DNA from: Aphidius gifuensis
Taxonomy: Eukaryota > Arthropoda > Insecta > Hymenoptera > Braconidae
Reading direction: 5' to 3'
DNA length: 64,000 nt
NCBI RefSeq assembly: GCF_014905175.1
Contig: NC_057789.1
Coordinates: 12,886,876 to 12,950,875 of the forward strand
This document shows, in pieces, positions 43,889-57,100 of this stretch (within the stretch, counting starts at the first letter, position 1; each line of letters begins with the position of its first letter). Under the pieces are notes generated by a model. It did no database searches, had not been told where the DNA came from, and worked only from the letters and a program-made list of their open reading frames with translations. A program made the position numbers and the translations under genes.

Positions 43889-46800
43889 ATGACAGAACCA
43901 CAAAATCGACAAGTTTTTAAAAGAAAGTACAAAACATGGAAATACAATAATGACAACCCAGTAAGTTTTTTTTTTTTTTGTTCTTATTATTAATATTACA
44001 ATTACTATCACTTATTAATATTACAATTGTTTATTAATTTTGAAATGATATAATTTTTCAAAATAGTTTTAAATCAGAAAAATTTATTATTTTTTATTAC
44101 AAAAGATTTCATTATGGCGCATGCATAATATTATACCGGTATAATATTATTCTTTTTCTAATATATATATTTTCGAAAAAAAATTCAATTTTTTTATTAG
44201 CTAAAATCGATTTATTAAAATACCTTTAGGTTTGCTTGTATAGTTGAGGGTTAGGGTGCAATAATAAATTGAGCATTTATAATTTATCAAAATTTATTTT
44301 TCTCGTGATAATAAAAAAATATAAATTATAGTTGAAAAAAAAGGGGTATCAATGGTATTTTATTTTGAAAGTTATATAATTACTTCAGACTAACGATTCT
44401 GGCCTGAAAGTTATTCTAAAATTTAGATATAGAAAAATATATGTAGACGACACCGAAACAACTGTAAAGATATTGGTAGTCAGTAGTGGGGCATAGGCCC
44501 ACGACGGGGGTCTCTACCTTTCACGTATTGAACTGACACGTATATCTAACACGGACAAGCCTGTTTACGCATCTACTTGAAGTCACGAGGTTGTCATTGT
44601 ACATGTTTATGTACTTCTATCTTCATCTCTGTTCCAAGCATAAGTAAATGCAAAACTTTTTTTTCTCAAATTTTTTTCTATTTATTGGTTGATTTAACAT
44701 ATCTTTCGTCGGAGAATTACATGGCTCAAAATTACTCTTTCCAAATAAAATTTTTTTTTTACAAAATTTGTCACACACCTTTTTTTTATCAGTATTTTCA
44801 AGCAATTATTACTAATTATTATTTCTCAATAAAAAAATTTTTTATTAAACATAAGAAAACGAGATTCAATTTTAAACGATTAAAAAAATAATATTAATTT
44901 TATATCTCCAAAATTTTATGTAAGTCTTTTATTTAAAATGAATAAAAATTTTATATAATTGTTTTTTCAAATTTATTATCTCTGATTGTATTCCAAATTT
45001 TTAAAATTAATAGTATACACAACAAATATTGACTGTTGTATGTGAATTTAAATTTCACAAAAGACATATCAAGACTAACGTCCCACCATTTACCAAACAT
45101 GAGATCTAAATAAACCATGTGCTGTATTTTTATTTTTTTTATTATTAAAATTCTGGTCAAGGAATTTATTAGTATTGTCCAATGGCTTGAGAAAATGTTG
45201 ATTCATTATTTTTGGTGCCTATTTTTTATCAATTATTCAATTGATAAATTAAAAATTTGATGAACTAAATAACTGCTATCATTAACAAATAAAAGTTATT
45301 TATGAAATTAAACAAAGAAGTAAATCAATTTTGAGAAAATCTTATAAAATATTAATAAAAAAATAAAAATTATCTGATCAAGAATCAAACCCGGGTTATT
45401 TGGGAGATAGGCAAGTGCTCATCCAAAAAGCAACAGATGTGCTGACACTCTCATAAATCAGCAAAAGTTTAAATTTTCATTAAAGGCTAAGGTCATGGGC
45501 CCAGTTATCTAAATGACATTGTCTATGTATTATATTACTTAATTATTGTCAATATATAATATAAAAAAAAATATTTATTAAAAAGACTAAAAATATAAAT
45601 TAAAGTGTATATATATTTTTTGTTAAGATATGATATTACGCAAGTATAATATGCATATAAATTTACATAGCATATAATAGATTTGAAATGAAATTTTCTT
45701 TAATTTTTTTATTATTTTTTTTTTCATGAAGTTTATTATGAAACATATTAAGCTCAATGACTAGGTCTTGAAAATCAATGCCTGACCCAGTTGTTGAACG
45801 CCTATCCACACCATGTTTAGCTAAAAATTTAAGGTACGGATGCAATAACTCGCCGAGCGCTCGAAGTCAAGAAAACGCTATGCTGCTGTGGGTGAAAAGT
45901 GGGAAAAATTAAAATTGAAAAAGTAAAAAAAAAAAAAAATACAGTCGTTGATATAATTAAAAAATACATATTTTTCTCCAAATAAATGTACTTTTATAAT
46001 TAGTTAACGAGATAAAAAATAGAAACGAATTTTTTTTTCTCGAAAAAAATACTTTTTTTCAATAATATACCTCTCGACAACTTCTTTAAAAATTAACTTG
46101 AAATTTTGACTGTAGCTTTATTATAAGTTAGCGATTGCAACAGTATCATCAAAAAATTTATTTGTTAATATTGTTCAATTTTTATTATATGATTGTTTAA
46201 TGCCGATGAAAAATTCAATTTGTCTAACTTTGAATGAAAAAAGAGCCGGAGAAATTTAATAATTGAGTAACTTGTCAGTGGCAATATTGTTAAGTAGTAT
46301 ATCAAGATGTTTTATAGAAAGTTTTAGATATTTTTATTAATTATTGACTGAGTTATTAATTTAACAACAAATAGCGAGCATACTGTTTGTATTTATATGG
46401 ATATACAGGTGCGTAAACATAGTCGTTTGCGAGAGAGGGGGCTGATGATCACGCATATATAGCCCTAACGGCATTTTTTGTTAAGTTGTTGTTTAGTAAA
46501 TAATTAATAAAAATACCTAAAAATTTGTACGAAACTTCTTGATATACTGCTCAACAATATTGCCACTGATAAGTTACTGTGTATCTGTAATCTGGTGTAA
46601 TCTTCAATAATCTTCAATAATCTCGTGTAATCTCTATGAAATCTTGGAATTTTAAGTGTAATCATAAAAAATTACTGAGATTCTTTGTGATTACAAAAAA
46701 AGTAATCGTGTGTAATCATTGGAAAGATTACATGATTACTGGTAGTCTGTAATCTGGTGTATACTAAATTTTGGAGTGACTTTCCTCTCGATTCTTTTCG

Positions 46801-49764
46801 AGAAAAAAAATTTCGTTTATATTTTTTATCTCGTTAACTAATTATTATAAAAGTACATTTATTTGGAGAAAAGTATGTATTTTTTAATTATATCAACGAC
46901 TGTATTTTTATTTTTTTTTATTTTTCAATTTTAATTTTTCCCACTTTTCACCCACAGCAACATAGCGTTTTCTTGACTTCGAGCGCTCGGCGAGTTATTG
47001 CATCCGGACCCTCAATTCTGAAATTAGAATTTTTTAGCCGCCATTGTTATTTATATTTTATATACGTTTAGAAACTACGACATTCCATTTTATGAACCAA
47101 ATAATTACTGTCATTAACAAATAAAAACGCAGCCCTGTTTCTGAAGCATATTGTCTGTTTATTATATTGCTTAATTATTCTTAATATATAATATAAAAAA
47201 AAAAATTTATCAAAAATTCGTACTTTTTACAATTCATTGTTTTTCAGATACCATATAGAACACGTCTTACGTACACAAGTCATCCCGAAATAACGTGTGT
47301 TATTGATGGAATGAATAATTTCGAATACCAGAATGATCCAGTATCTTTACCTGCTGTCAATGAAGATAGTTTTGAAGTTATCAGTGATGATAGCAGTGAT
47401 TCACCAGATAATAGTTACAATAATGATTATTATGAAAATATATTAATGAACGACGAGGGGATTGATCGTAGAATCGAACCTGTAGAGTTAAGCTTTGAAA
47501 ATTTGCGAGAATTCATGAACGATGATCCTCTATACGATATCAGTGATGAAGAAGATAATATCGATGATACTGTCATTGATAATTTAGATTTAAACTCTAT
47601 AAAATCTGGCTTTGTTTACTCAGGTTGCAAGATGACAACTGATGAAGCGGTCCTTGAACTTATGACAATATATCTTGAAAAAAAAATTACGAAATCAACA
47701 TTGAACTGCTTTATAAAATTCATTCAGAAGCTTCTCCCTGATTGTAATCAAATGCCTAAAACAATCTACAAATTATTTGAGTACATTAAACAAAAAGCTC
47801 CTGCAGAAACACCAATAAAACATTATTATTGTGAACAATGTCGAAAATATAAAGAAACTGAGAACCGAGCATTAATTTGCAGCGCATGTGAAAAAACTGA
47901 AGGAACAAAGTTTTTTTATGAACTTGATATTTCGAATCAAATCAAATACTTATTTGAACATAGACATCTTTCAAGTAAACTTATACCGTTCAATGATCCT
48001 CAAAACAAAAATATTATCTCTGATATTAGAGATGGGTCTGAATATAAAAGAGTGAATTCGCGACCTGATCGGAATCTTTATGATTTAACTTTAATTTTAA
48101 ACACTGATGGTCTATCTTTAGTGAAAAGCAGCAAAAGTAATTGTTGGCCACTGATGTTCACAATCGCTGAGCTACCACCTCATTTGAGGGAAAATTTTGT
48201 TGTCGTAATTGGTCTTTGGTATGACTCCGAAAAAAAACCTCTGATGAATACTTTTCTTCGCCCCTTTTGCTCCAAGCTAGAAAAGTTATACGTAGATGGC
48301 GTGCATTGGATTAATCCAGAAACAAAGCAAGTTTGTATTTCAAAAATCGTAGCTCCTTTATTTACTGCAGATGCTCCAGCCAGAGCAGATATCCTAAATA
48401 TGCAAAGTTTTAACGGTAAATTTGGATGCAATATTTGTGAAATCATGACTTCAAGATGCGAAACAATAATTAAAGGGAAGCGCGCTGTACGCGTGTATGC
48501 ATTTGCAGAAAATTTGAGTAAACTACGAACTGACGCAAGCATAAAAGCCCAAGCCAGTAAAGCTGACCAGGCTATACGGATATCTCAAAATTCCCGAACA
48601 GTTCATGTTATGGGAATAAAAGGAACTACCATTATATCTACAATACCATCACTTCTGTTATCAACCTGTACTACGCCTGAATTCTTACATTCTGTGCTAC
48701 TTGGTGTGGGCAAGCAAATTGGCAATTGCTGGGCTAATAAAAAAGGACCATGGAACATTGGACGTTTTCGTAACACTATTGAAAGTTTCCTAAAAAATAT
48801 TCAACCTCCATCTTTTTTTCATAGAATGCCACGTAGTATTTTCGAAATTCACTTTTTTAAAGCTTGGGAAATATTAGTGTGGATTCTATATTATTCTCTT
48901 CCATCTTGTGCCGACAAGTTACCTGATCCATATATACAACATTGGATATTATTTGTTAATGCTTTATTCATTTTAATACAAGAAAAAATAACGCAAGAAG
49001 ATATACTTCGAGCAAATATTTATTTTAAATTATTTGTGAGAGATATAAAAGAGTTATACAATGATAGAGAGTACACATATAATGTCCATCAATTACTACA
49101 TCTTGCATTATGCGTAGAACGTTGGGGTCCTTTACATTTGGTATCAGCTTTTCCTTTTGAAAACTACAATGGATTTTTAGCTCACTGCGTTCACGGTTCA
49201 AAACATCAAGGGGAAGAAATTATGAGAAATCTTCTTATCACTCAAGGTACACAAATATTGAGGAGTTGCTGTACTGATTATGATAAAGATAGTGTCGAGA
49301 AAAACCGTTTTATATTTCTTGGAATACCACGGTTCGGCCGTGAATTTATTAATGAATATGAACGTATAATACTCACAGATCATTTTCCAGATCCTAATGA
49401 TATAATGGTATATGGTCGGGCAAAGTTCCGAGGTATCCCTCTTTCTTCTCAATTTTACAAGAAGACAAAAACAGAAAATTCATTTATAAAAATTAAATTT
49501 AATAATGGAATAATTTATGCCTTGATTCGATTTTTTTTCAAAATCGGGAACGATGAATATTTCATGTTTCAACATTTTACTATTGACTCTGAAAAAAAAT
49601 TCATTCATACAGAGACAAACACAGAAGTCAAACATATATTGCCTATCCAAATGTTAAATAAATATTCACTTTTAAAAGGAACTGATATATCTTCTATAAA
49701 TGTTCTAATTAAAGTTGGGGATTATGTTTGCGAACAACCAAATAACCATATGGCTGTATTCTAA
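43889..49764 (+). CDS. TNP2/EnSpm-like transposase, two exons, 862 aa
   Basis: Exon 1 (43889-43960) encodes MTEPQNRQVFKRKYKTWKYN up to DNP and ends at a consensus donor (CCA/GTAAGT). A 3.3-kb intron ends TTTTTCAG at 47247. Exon 2 (47248-49764) stays in frame to the stop. An acidic N-terminal region (about residues 45-145) is followed by a zinc-ribbon-like CEQC...CSAC pair, DLTLILNTDGLSLVKS then WPLMFTIAELPPHLR (RNase-H-fold core with Asp), a FGCNICEIMT Cys motif, and a DUF4218-like end: NVHQLLHLALCVERWGPLHL with FPFENYNGFL. This order fits animal TNP2-like transposases. The frame is intact over more than 2.5 kb, unusual in this decayed region. The intron holds a foldback element and a SINE-like segment. 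Superfamily assignment beyond TNP2-like is inference. Confidence 0.75.
45366..45460 (-). repeat. SINE-like segment with B box, in transposase intron
   Basis: On the minus strand, CAAATAACCCGGGTTTGATTC contains a B-box-like core preceded by GAGCACTTGCCTATCTCC. A matching CAAATAACCCGGGTTCGATT lies at about 50410-50430 in another repeat context, so this is a dispersed family. Confidence 0.5.
45838..47005. mobile_element. 1.17-kb foldback element in transposase intron
   Basis: GGATGCAATAACTCGCCGAG and its inverse bound arms of about 220 bp (45838-46060, 46785-47005). A second inverted pair lies inside (46265-46360, 46475-46575; TCAGTGGCAATATTGTT). Between them, AATCTGGTGTAATCTTC-type repeats (46580-46750). 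No frame and no clear target duplication. Confidence 0.75.
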
Positions 49765-50570
49765 TAAAAAAAAAAAATATACGTGGCTAGATCCACGTGA
49801 ATTTTAAGTCCAAAAATTAAATTCACTTGAAATATTTTTTTTATTGTTCTGGATCAAAAAATATAGAATAGGTATTTTTTTTTTTTTTTTTTTTTTTTCC
49901 AAAAAATTTTGACTTGTGATTTTTATTATTTTTGATATTTGAAAGATTTTCAAGAATGTACCAGCTTTTGCATGCTTTTTACTCAAAAACTATTGACTGA
50001 ATCAAAAAAATCATAGAGACAAAAAAGTTTAACTTTTACTTATAGTTTACCAAAAAAATTTTTAAAAAATTGTTTAAACAGTTTTTCCAGCATTAATTAT
50101 TAAATAAACAATTGAAATCGATTTTTCTCAAACTTGGACCCATTTTTTTTTTTTTATTATTAATAAATAATCCTTAAAATATAAGAAATTTTTGAGCAAA
50201 TTATAGGTTTAGCATATTCATAACTTTTTGAGATACGAATAAATAAAGAGCGAAAAACACGGTCCTGTGTGCCGCTCGACTGTATATAGATATACACTTC
50301 CACGGGAGACAGCGCGCCTGCGTGCCGCTGAACTATATATAGGTATACACTTTCATGAAAGACAGCGCACGGACCGTGTTTTTCACTCCGGGGTCCTTGC
50401 CTATCCCCCAAATAACCCGGGTTCGATTCTTGATTACAATTTTTTGGCAAAGGATTTGGTTTTGTTTGGCAAAGGACGAGAAATAGAAAGACCGTGGTTG
50501 CTTTTTTTTATTATTTTTTTGACAAAATATATATTATATAATGTATTATAGATATTATATATACACTGTA
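49765..50570. other. Region 3' of the transposase, with a tRNA-like repeat
   Basis: A hairpin CGTGGCTAGATCCACG (49781) follows the stop and could mark the 3' end. At 50255-50375, CACGGTCCTGTGTGCCGC and its inverse surround two copies of GCCGCTSRACTRTATATAG, and a B-box-like GGGTTCGATTC follows at about 50418. No gene. Confidence 0.45.
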
Positions 50571-50979
50571 AAAAAAAAATAATTAGTTTTACTAAAAAAA
50601 AAGACTTATTTTTACTATTTTTTCTGGTACTCGGGGACGTTTTCGAAAAAATAATAACATGTACTATGCACATAGTAAAATTTTTTATCCTCGTATAGTT
50701 TACAATGTTCCAATTGGAGAAGATACGATGTATCTTGTTAAGAAGTACTATGTTGCATAGTCAAGTCTAGCGTTCGTTGAATCTACAGGGCGAAATACAT
50801 CGTGAAAAACAATAATGAAATATTAAAAAAAATAAACTGATATTGTTTTGTCAGAAATTAGAGGTAAAATAGCGGTTTATATATTTATTAGCGGTGACGC
50901 AAAAAAATATCTCCACTTGGAATATCATGTAAACTTTACATTTATAATAACCGATTATTCAAAAAAAAAGTGTATACTT

Positions 50980-53290
50980 TAGTTATGATTATATCCTACG
51001 GGGCGTCAGGTAGGTCTTGCAGAGGATGAGAAATGGAGAGACCACTTTTCTTCAACATTTCCATGACAACTTTGAAGAAAATTTTTTTTTTATTTTATTC
51101 GTTGAAAATTATCATTAATTATTAAATTAATTTTTTTTAATTCGTATATTTTTATAAAATAGTATATTTTATAACTAACATATCAAATTAAATACATTAA
51201 AAATTTTAAACACTCAATATTTATAAAATTATCATTCATAATCGTCATTCTCAGAATTATTAATAACCATTGATTGCAACCATATATATTTAGACAATAA
51301 TAAGCAATGTTGGAATGTATTATAATCAATGATATACTAATAAATTGATTATTCGATAAATGGTAAATAATACCAATATAATAAAAAATTTTAAATTTTT
51401 TTTATTTTATACTTTATAGTTATTATTTTCTTATGGAAATTTTGAGAAAAATCAATCGTGGTCTCTCTGTTTCTTGTCCTTGGTGAGTCAAATTTGACAC
51501 CCCGCAGTAAATAATAATAACTAAAATATAAAATAAAATAAACTAAAAATTTTTAACACTGAATATCTATAAAATTATCATTTATAATCGTGGTTCTCAA
51601 AATCATTTTAAACATTGATTGCAACCATATATATTTAGATTTTACAAATCTTTCAGTATCTTTATCTGGGTATTTTTTCTACCAAACCAACCTACCATTC
51701 TTTTCACTCCCAGACATTCCGGAACAGAACATTTTTAGCACTTCGTATTCGTTTTATTCATTATGAGCTATTAATTTTTTTAAACTTTTTATTAATTAAT
51801 TATTCGTGTATTGATAAGGTATTGGGAGCTGTACACACAGTGAGAGGTTTTTTTGAAACTTGAAAAATCTAAATTGCAACCTCGATTCAAGGTCCTTGAA
51901 GTGTTCTGGAATTTTTGCTCTGAGAGGACGTGTTTGTGTGTATCTGTATGTACAAATACATCCCCTCAGAGCAGGAATTCAAGGTTGCGATTTATACTTG
52001 TTAAACTTCAAAAATCATTTCTCAGTTTTCTTTGGTTTTCTTGGTTGTCGCTTGCTGTGTAACAAACTCGATGTAAATGTATATACATACAGAGGCATCC
52101 TATAATGAAAAAATACAAGGATAAAGAAAAAGGTTGTTGGGGACTTGGGGTTTAAGCGCTGTTGCATGTTATTTTTTCTTTGTCTTTTATTTCCTACTTC
52201 AAAAATTTTCATTTTTAATTTCTTTTTTACTGAAAAGACGTGTTTTTTTTCTCTCAACCAAAAACTTTAACAAATAAGTGCTTAAGTAAATTATAAATAA
52301 AGAATACAGGGTTGTCTATGTATATTATATTTAATTTCAATAAATACACATGCTTTTATATATATATATACCCCGCAGTTCATTAATAAAAAAAAGAGAG
52401 AATTTATTTATTCAAAAAAGAAAAAAGCGAAATCATGGAAAGAAAATGTAGATTCTCGGGCATCCGAAAAAGTCAGTGAGGATGTTTGTTTATTTCGGCT
52501 AGTTTTCAGGATTAACGTGAAATTTGTTGGCACTCATACCAATGCATGCTTATACTTGCCCATTGTTATCCAGAACAGTTATTTCTTAGAATGAAATTGT
52601 GCGCTAAGCAGTTGAAAATACAAAATTTTTCGTTTTTTTTTTTTTTTTTGATTAAATAAATAATTACTTTGTGTAAAAAAAATTAAAAAATTTCATAATT
52701 TCGTTTCATATTATAGCTATAATTTTTTCTATTTTCTAAATTTTAATATATGAAATAAGATAATATAATCTATATTTTAGTTATTATTATTTGCTTCAGG
52801 GCGCCAAGTATGGCTTGCAGAGAATAAAAAGTAGTGAAATTGCGAATGACTCTCAACGTTCCTATGACATAATACATCATTTTGTCATATAAAAGACATG
52901 AATTATATATGTATATGAAATCTTGATTTATATGATAAAAAACATTCAGAGTTAAAATTTTTAGTTTATTTTATTTCATATTTTAGTGATTATTATTTAT
53001 GTTGCAACCATATATATATTTTGATAATAATAATGGACACTGCTGAAAAGTGTAATAGTGAAAAATATAGTAATTGAAGAAAATTAATTCGATAAATAAC
53101 GATTATTTTCAACGAATGAAATTAGAAAAAAATTTTCTTTATATATATATATATATATATAGTCATAGAAATGTTGAAGAAAAGCACTCGTGTTCTCTCC
53201 ATTTCTCATCCTCTGCAAGACATACCTGACGCCCCCCAGGAAATAATCATAACTAAAATATAGATTATATAATCTAATTTCATATATTAC
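50980..53290. repeat. Two diverged foldback units with GGGCGTCAGGTAGGTCTTGC ends
   Basis: Unit 1 spans about 50985-51520 and unit 2 about 52795-53260. Each begins GGGCGYCARGTAKGKCTTGCAGAG and ends with the inverse (CTCTGCAAGACATACCTGAC in unit 2). Between them (51520-52790) is unassigned AT-rich DNA with GCAACCATATATATTTAGA words also present in both units. No gene is supported; frames at 51853-52257 have no recognisable domain. Confidence 0.6.
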
Positions 53291-53479
53291 AATTTAGATA
53301 AAAGATAAATACAAATTTTATTTTTCTCAATTTAGTTCTATAATATTATATTGTCAAAATTATTATTTAATAATAAACATGACATATGTATATTTTTTTT
53401 TTGTTTTTTAGTTTTTCTTCAAGCTCATGCATATAAATGCTAATTGATTTTAAAAAAAAATGGTTTATATATTATTGTT

Positions 53480-54104
53480 TTTTTTTTTTGTTAGAAAAAT
53501 GTCAGTGATGGTGCATAGGTTATTATTAATATTTTTTTTATACTTCAATAATTGTATATACTAGTTTCAACTTATAAATAATAATATTAGTCAATATATG
53601 AACCCAATGAGTCCGGATTAGATCTTGATTGACCGCTACAGACTTCCGCACACAAGTAAAGATTTCACACTTAAAGCTCAGCACCATCCATGGGCCCAAA
53701 AAAAAAAAAAAAAGAAGGGATGCTTGGCTTGACGCCACAAAGAAATTGTAGGGCTGCTGAGGTCTAGCTCTTTTGTATGACCCATAGTTGCCTATCGTCA
53801 ACTGCTGTGAACTGCTGTAGTTACTTGTCAGCCATAAAATTTGATTTTTTAATTATTTCATTTACCACGTTTTTTTTATTAAAGTTTTCTTAACAAATTA
53901 CTGATAAAATTACAAAATAATTTTAATATCAAATTTATCTACTAAAAATTTTTCATATTATTTTCAACTGTGCTGTGAAAGTTTTTTTTTTTGTTAAATT
54001 AACCAAGTTTTTTTATAAATGATTGTTTTTTTATAAGCTCTACAAGTTTTAACTTCCTATTTAAAAAAAAAAAATATTTAATACGTTTTGAAGTTGCAAA
54101 AAAT
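53480..54104 (+). promoter_or_regulatory. Probable 5' flank of BEN gene B, duplicated inverted at 42741-43330
   Basis: The least AT-rich 230 bp (53600-53830) directly upstream of exon 1 is well conserved in the inverted left-arm copy, including GCCTATCGTCAACTGCTGT and ACTTAAAGCTCAGCACCATC. Conservation and position suggest promoter/leader, but no core promoter motif is decisive. Confidence 0.4.
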
Positions 54105-57100
54105 ATGTCATTGAGTAAGTACTTTTTCCATACTTTTTTTTTTTCATTGTATAAATGCCTTTATTATTTTTGAATTATAATATTATTTAAGAAACTATTA
54201 TTATTGAGTATACCGATTTATTTTTTATTTTTTGACCTAAAAACCGTCATTAAACGAGTTATAAAGTGAATTGAACTGTTTTGTAAAAGTGATAGTAGTA
54301 ATTATGATTTTTTCTATTATAAATTTTATTTATTAGTTATTTTTCATTTATATATAAATCGTGATATTAAAAAAAAATATATATTTATCATATATCTGTC
54401 AATGAAAAATTTTTCTCATTTTTTAATTTTTTGATCTTACAAATAATGTTAATTTGTTGATAACATGCAGGTCAAGAAAATGTTCCGCCGAGTGCGAACT
54501 GTAATAGATTGGGCAAAAGAATGGTTTCCCGCCCTCCAAGATATCTTTCACCACCTGAATCACCAAAAAAACTGAAAGTTTTATCAAATAAAATTGTAAG
54601 TAAATTTAATTTTTTTCTTATATTTTAAAAAATGATATCGCGTTCAAATTAAAAAATATAATAACATATATCTAAAAAAAAAGTGTTTTATAAGGATATC
54701 CGTAGTATATATTATTATATCTTCATATTTTTCAAAATAATTTTAATAAAAAAAAAAGGTTGATACTTGTTTTTTTTTTGCATTAAAAAAAAAATTCAAT
54801 ATTCTTCGAAATATAGCAAGTGTAGGGTATCCATCATGCCAATTCGTCAGTTGTTTATATATAAGTTTGACAGTTTTTTTTCTCTGGCCTCATATAAGAC
54901 TTTCAAATTTTTTTACCTACACATTGTTTGGAAAAAGAATGGGCATAATTTACAAGTTTTTCAGTGTGTTTTTACTTGCATTAGGGTTATCTATCAATTA
55001 AAGATACATAATATTATAAAACACACGCATTTTTGTGTTTTCCTTTTCTTTTTTTAATAAACTTATGAATTTTATTTTTTTTAAATTATTGTTATTACTT
55101 GTTTTCGGAATTTTTTTTTTTTTTCTTGGCAGGATGTATTTTATGCTTGCATTAGCAAAATAATAGTTGCGTTTCTTTTTTTTCTCTAAACTGACCTAAC
55201 GGTTAAATCTTTCAAGGTCAGGAAAATTAAAAAAAATAAAATGAAATACAAAAAACCTTCACACTATTCAACAAAAAAAATGAAAAAATATATATATGTA
55301 TATATATATAATTGTGCCCGTCATATGTTTGTAGTATGGTGTACATCTTTTACTTTTTGTTTTTATTTTTTTTCAAAGACTTTAAAAAAATTATCAAATA
55401 ATGCAAAACGGTCGGACAATATAGAATTTCCAAGATATAATAATTTTCAATATTTACAAATATACGTATATATATTTATTTGATTTTGTTTTTTTTTTAT
55501 AGTATTCTAGAAAAGTTTTAATAACTTAAGATTTATATTTTTTCTGAAAATATAGTTGTTATTTTTTTTTTTTTTATTATTGTATAGCCACATGTGTGAG
55601 GATCATTTTACTCTAACATCTACACGGAAAAAAATTTATAGTTTTTATTACTATACGTATAATAAATTCGGACCGCAACAAAAGTATAGTTCAATTTACC
55701 ATTCAGTATAGGAAATTAAACTATAAATAAAGTTTTGTATAAATATTATAAATTTGTAATATAATACTGTATTGTAAATATCATTATACTGGCCCTACAG
55801 TTCTTTATTTATACATTATGAAATAAATATGAAATATCATTAATGAAATAATCATTAAATTTTGTATACAAAGTAATATTTCCACACAATTGATAAAAAC
55901 ATGTGCTCAAACAAATATTAGAAATAACAACGGACCCTTGACAATTGTCACAACAAAAAAATTCATGAATTATAATTTTAAAAGATATTGTTAACCAGTA
56001 TGATAATATTATTTTAAAAAATATAAAAGTTGTTTGATTTCGCGTAAAAAAATTGGATACATAATAATTTTTTATTTATCAAGAAAATATTTAAAAAATA
56101 CATAATAGCTTAATCATTATTAATTTATCTATTTTTTAAAATTATTTTGGAAAGGATCTTATCCTATTATATTTCAATTATTTTTTTAAAGATTGAACAA
56201 AAAAATAAATATGGTTTTTGAATCAGTGTTAATCAATTGTTAATTTTACAATGACAATTTGATATGTGTTTCTATATGAAGTTGTATTATAGATATAAAA
56301 AAAACATTGATTAAAAGGTTGACAAATTTTCCATTAATAAATTGATCAATTTTTTTATAAAAATTGTATACTTTCGGGCAGAAGATTACAAGAATTAAAT
56401 TAATTCGTTCATCTAGCTTTTTTTTAAAGAATCATTACGAGAATTTAATCCTCAATCCTAATTTAATCCTCCAATTTCTATCGGTTTATTTATTCGCTTG
56501 TTGATGGTTAGTTGAAAAGATGACTATGCTATTATCACGTGAATATATTCTATAGTACTTTGAATCCTCATCTTCATTATCTAATAAATTAATCTGCACC
56601 ATAAATTGGATGGCATAATTTTTTGATTCGAGATACAATGAGTCTTTGTCTTGTAATACAAAAAAGAAAAAAAAAATAGTTTATAAGTTAACGTAATGAA
56701 CACGTGACACCATACGTATCTATTGAGCCAAGAAGAAAAGATAAATTTCATAAATAAGAAAATTAATTAGTCAATTTAAAAAAAATGTTATTCGTTACCT
56801 TGAGTATCATGTATTACTAAAAGTAACGAACAATTATTTTACGGATAAATCAACCAATCACTAGGATTTGTAAATTTTTTTTTTTTCTTGACGATATCCT
56901 TAGTTTTATTTATCAATTATTCAAATTTGTTATTCAGATACCAAAAAAATTATGAAGCTAACTTAGAATTGTTCAATTTATATAATTAATGTCATAACAA
57001 TTATTAATAATAAAAAACAAGTCATTTCAAATAGTCGTGCGTAGTCAATCATAGTCTGTTGTCATCAGTCGTAGCCAATTAATTTCTCATGCTCTGTGAT

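Noticed and set aside
45663..45845. 60-aa minus-strand frame (YLKFLAKHGVDRRSTTGSGI)
   Set aside because: It reads like protein for about 40 residues, but it is inside the transposase intron, ends in low-complexity Lys/Asn and has no recognised family.
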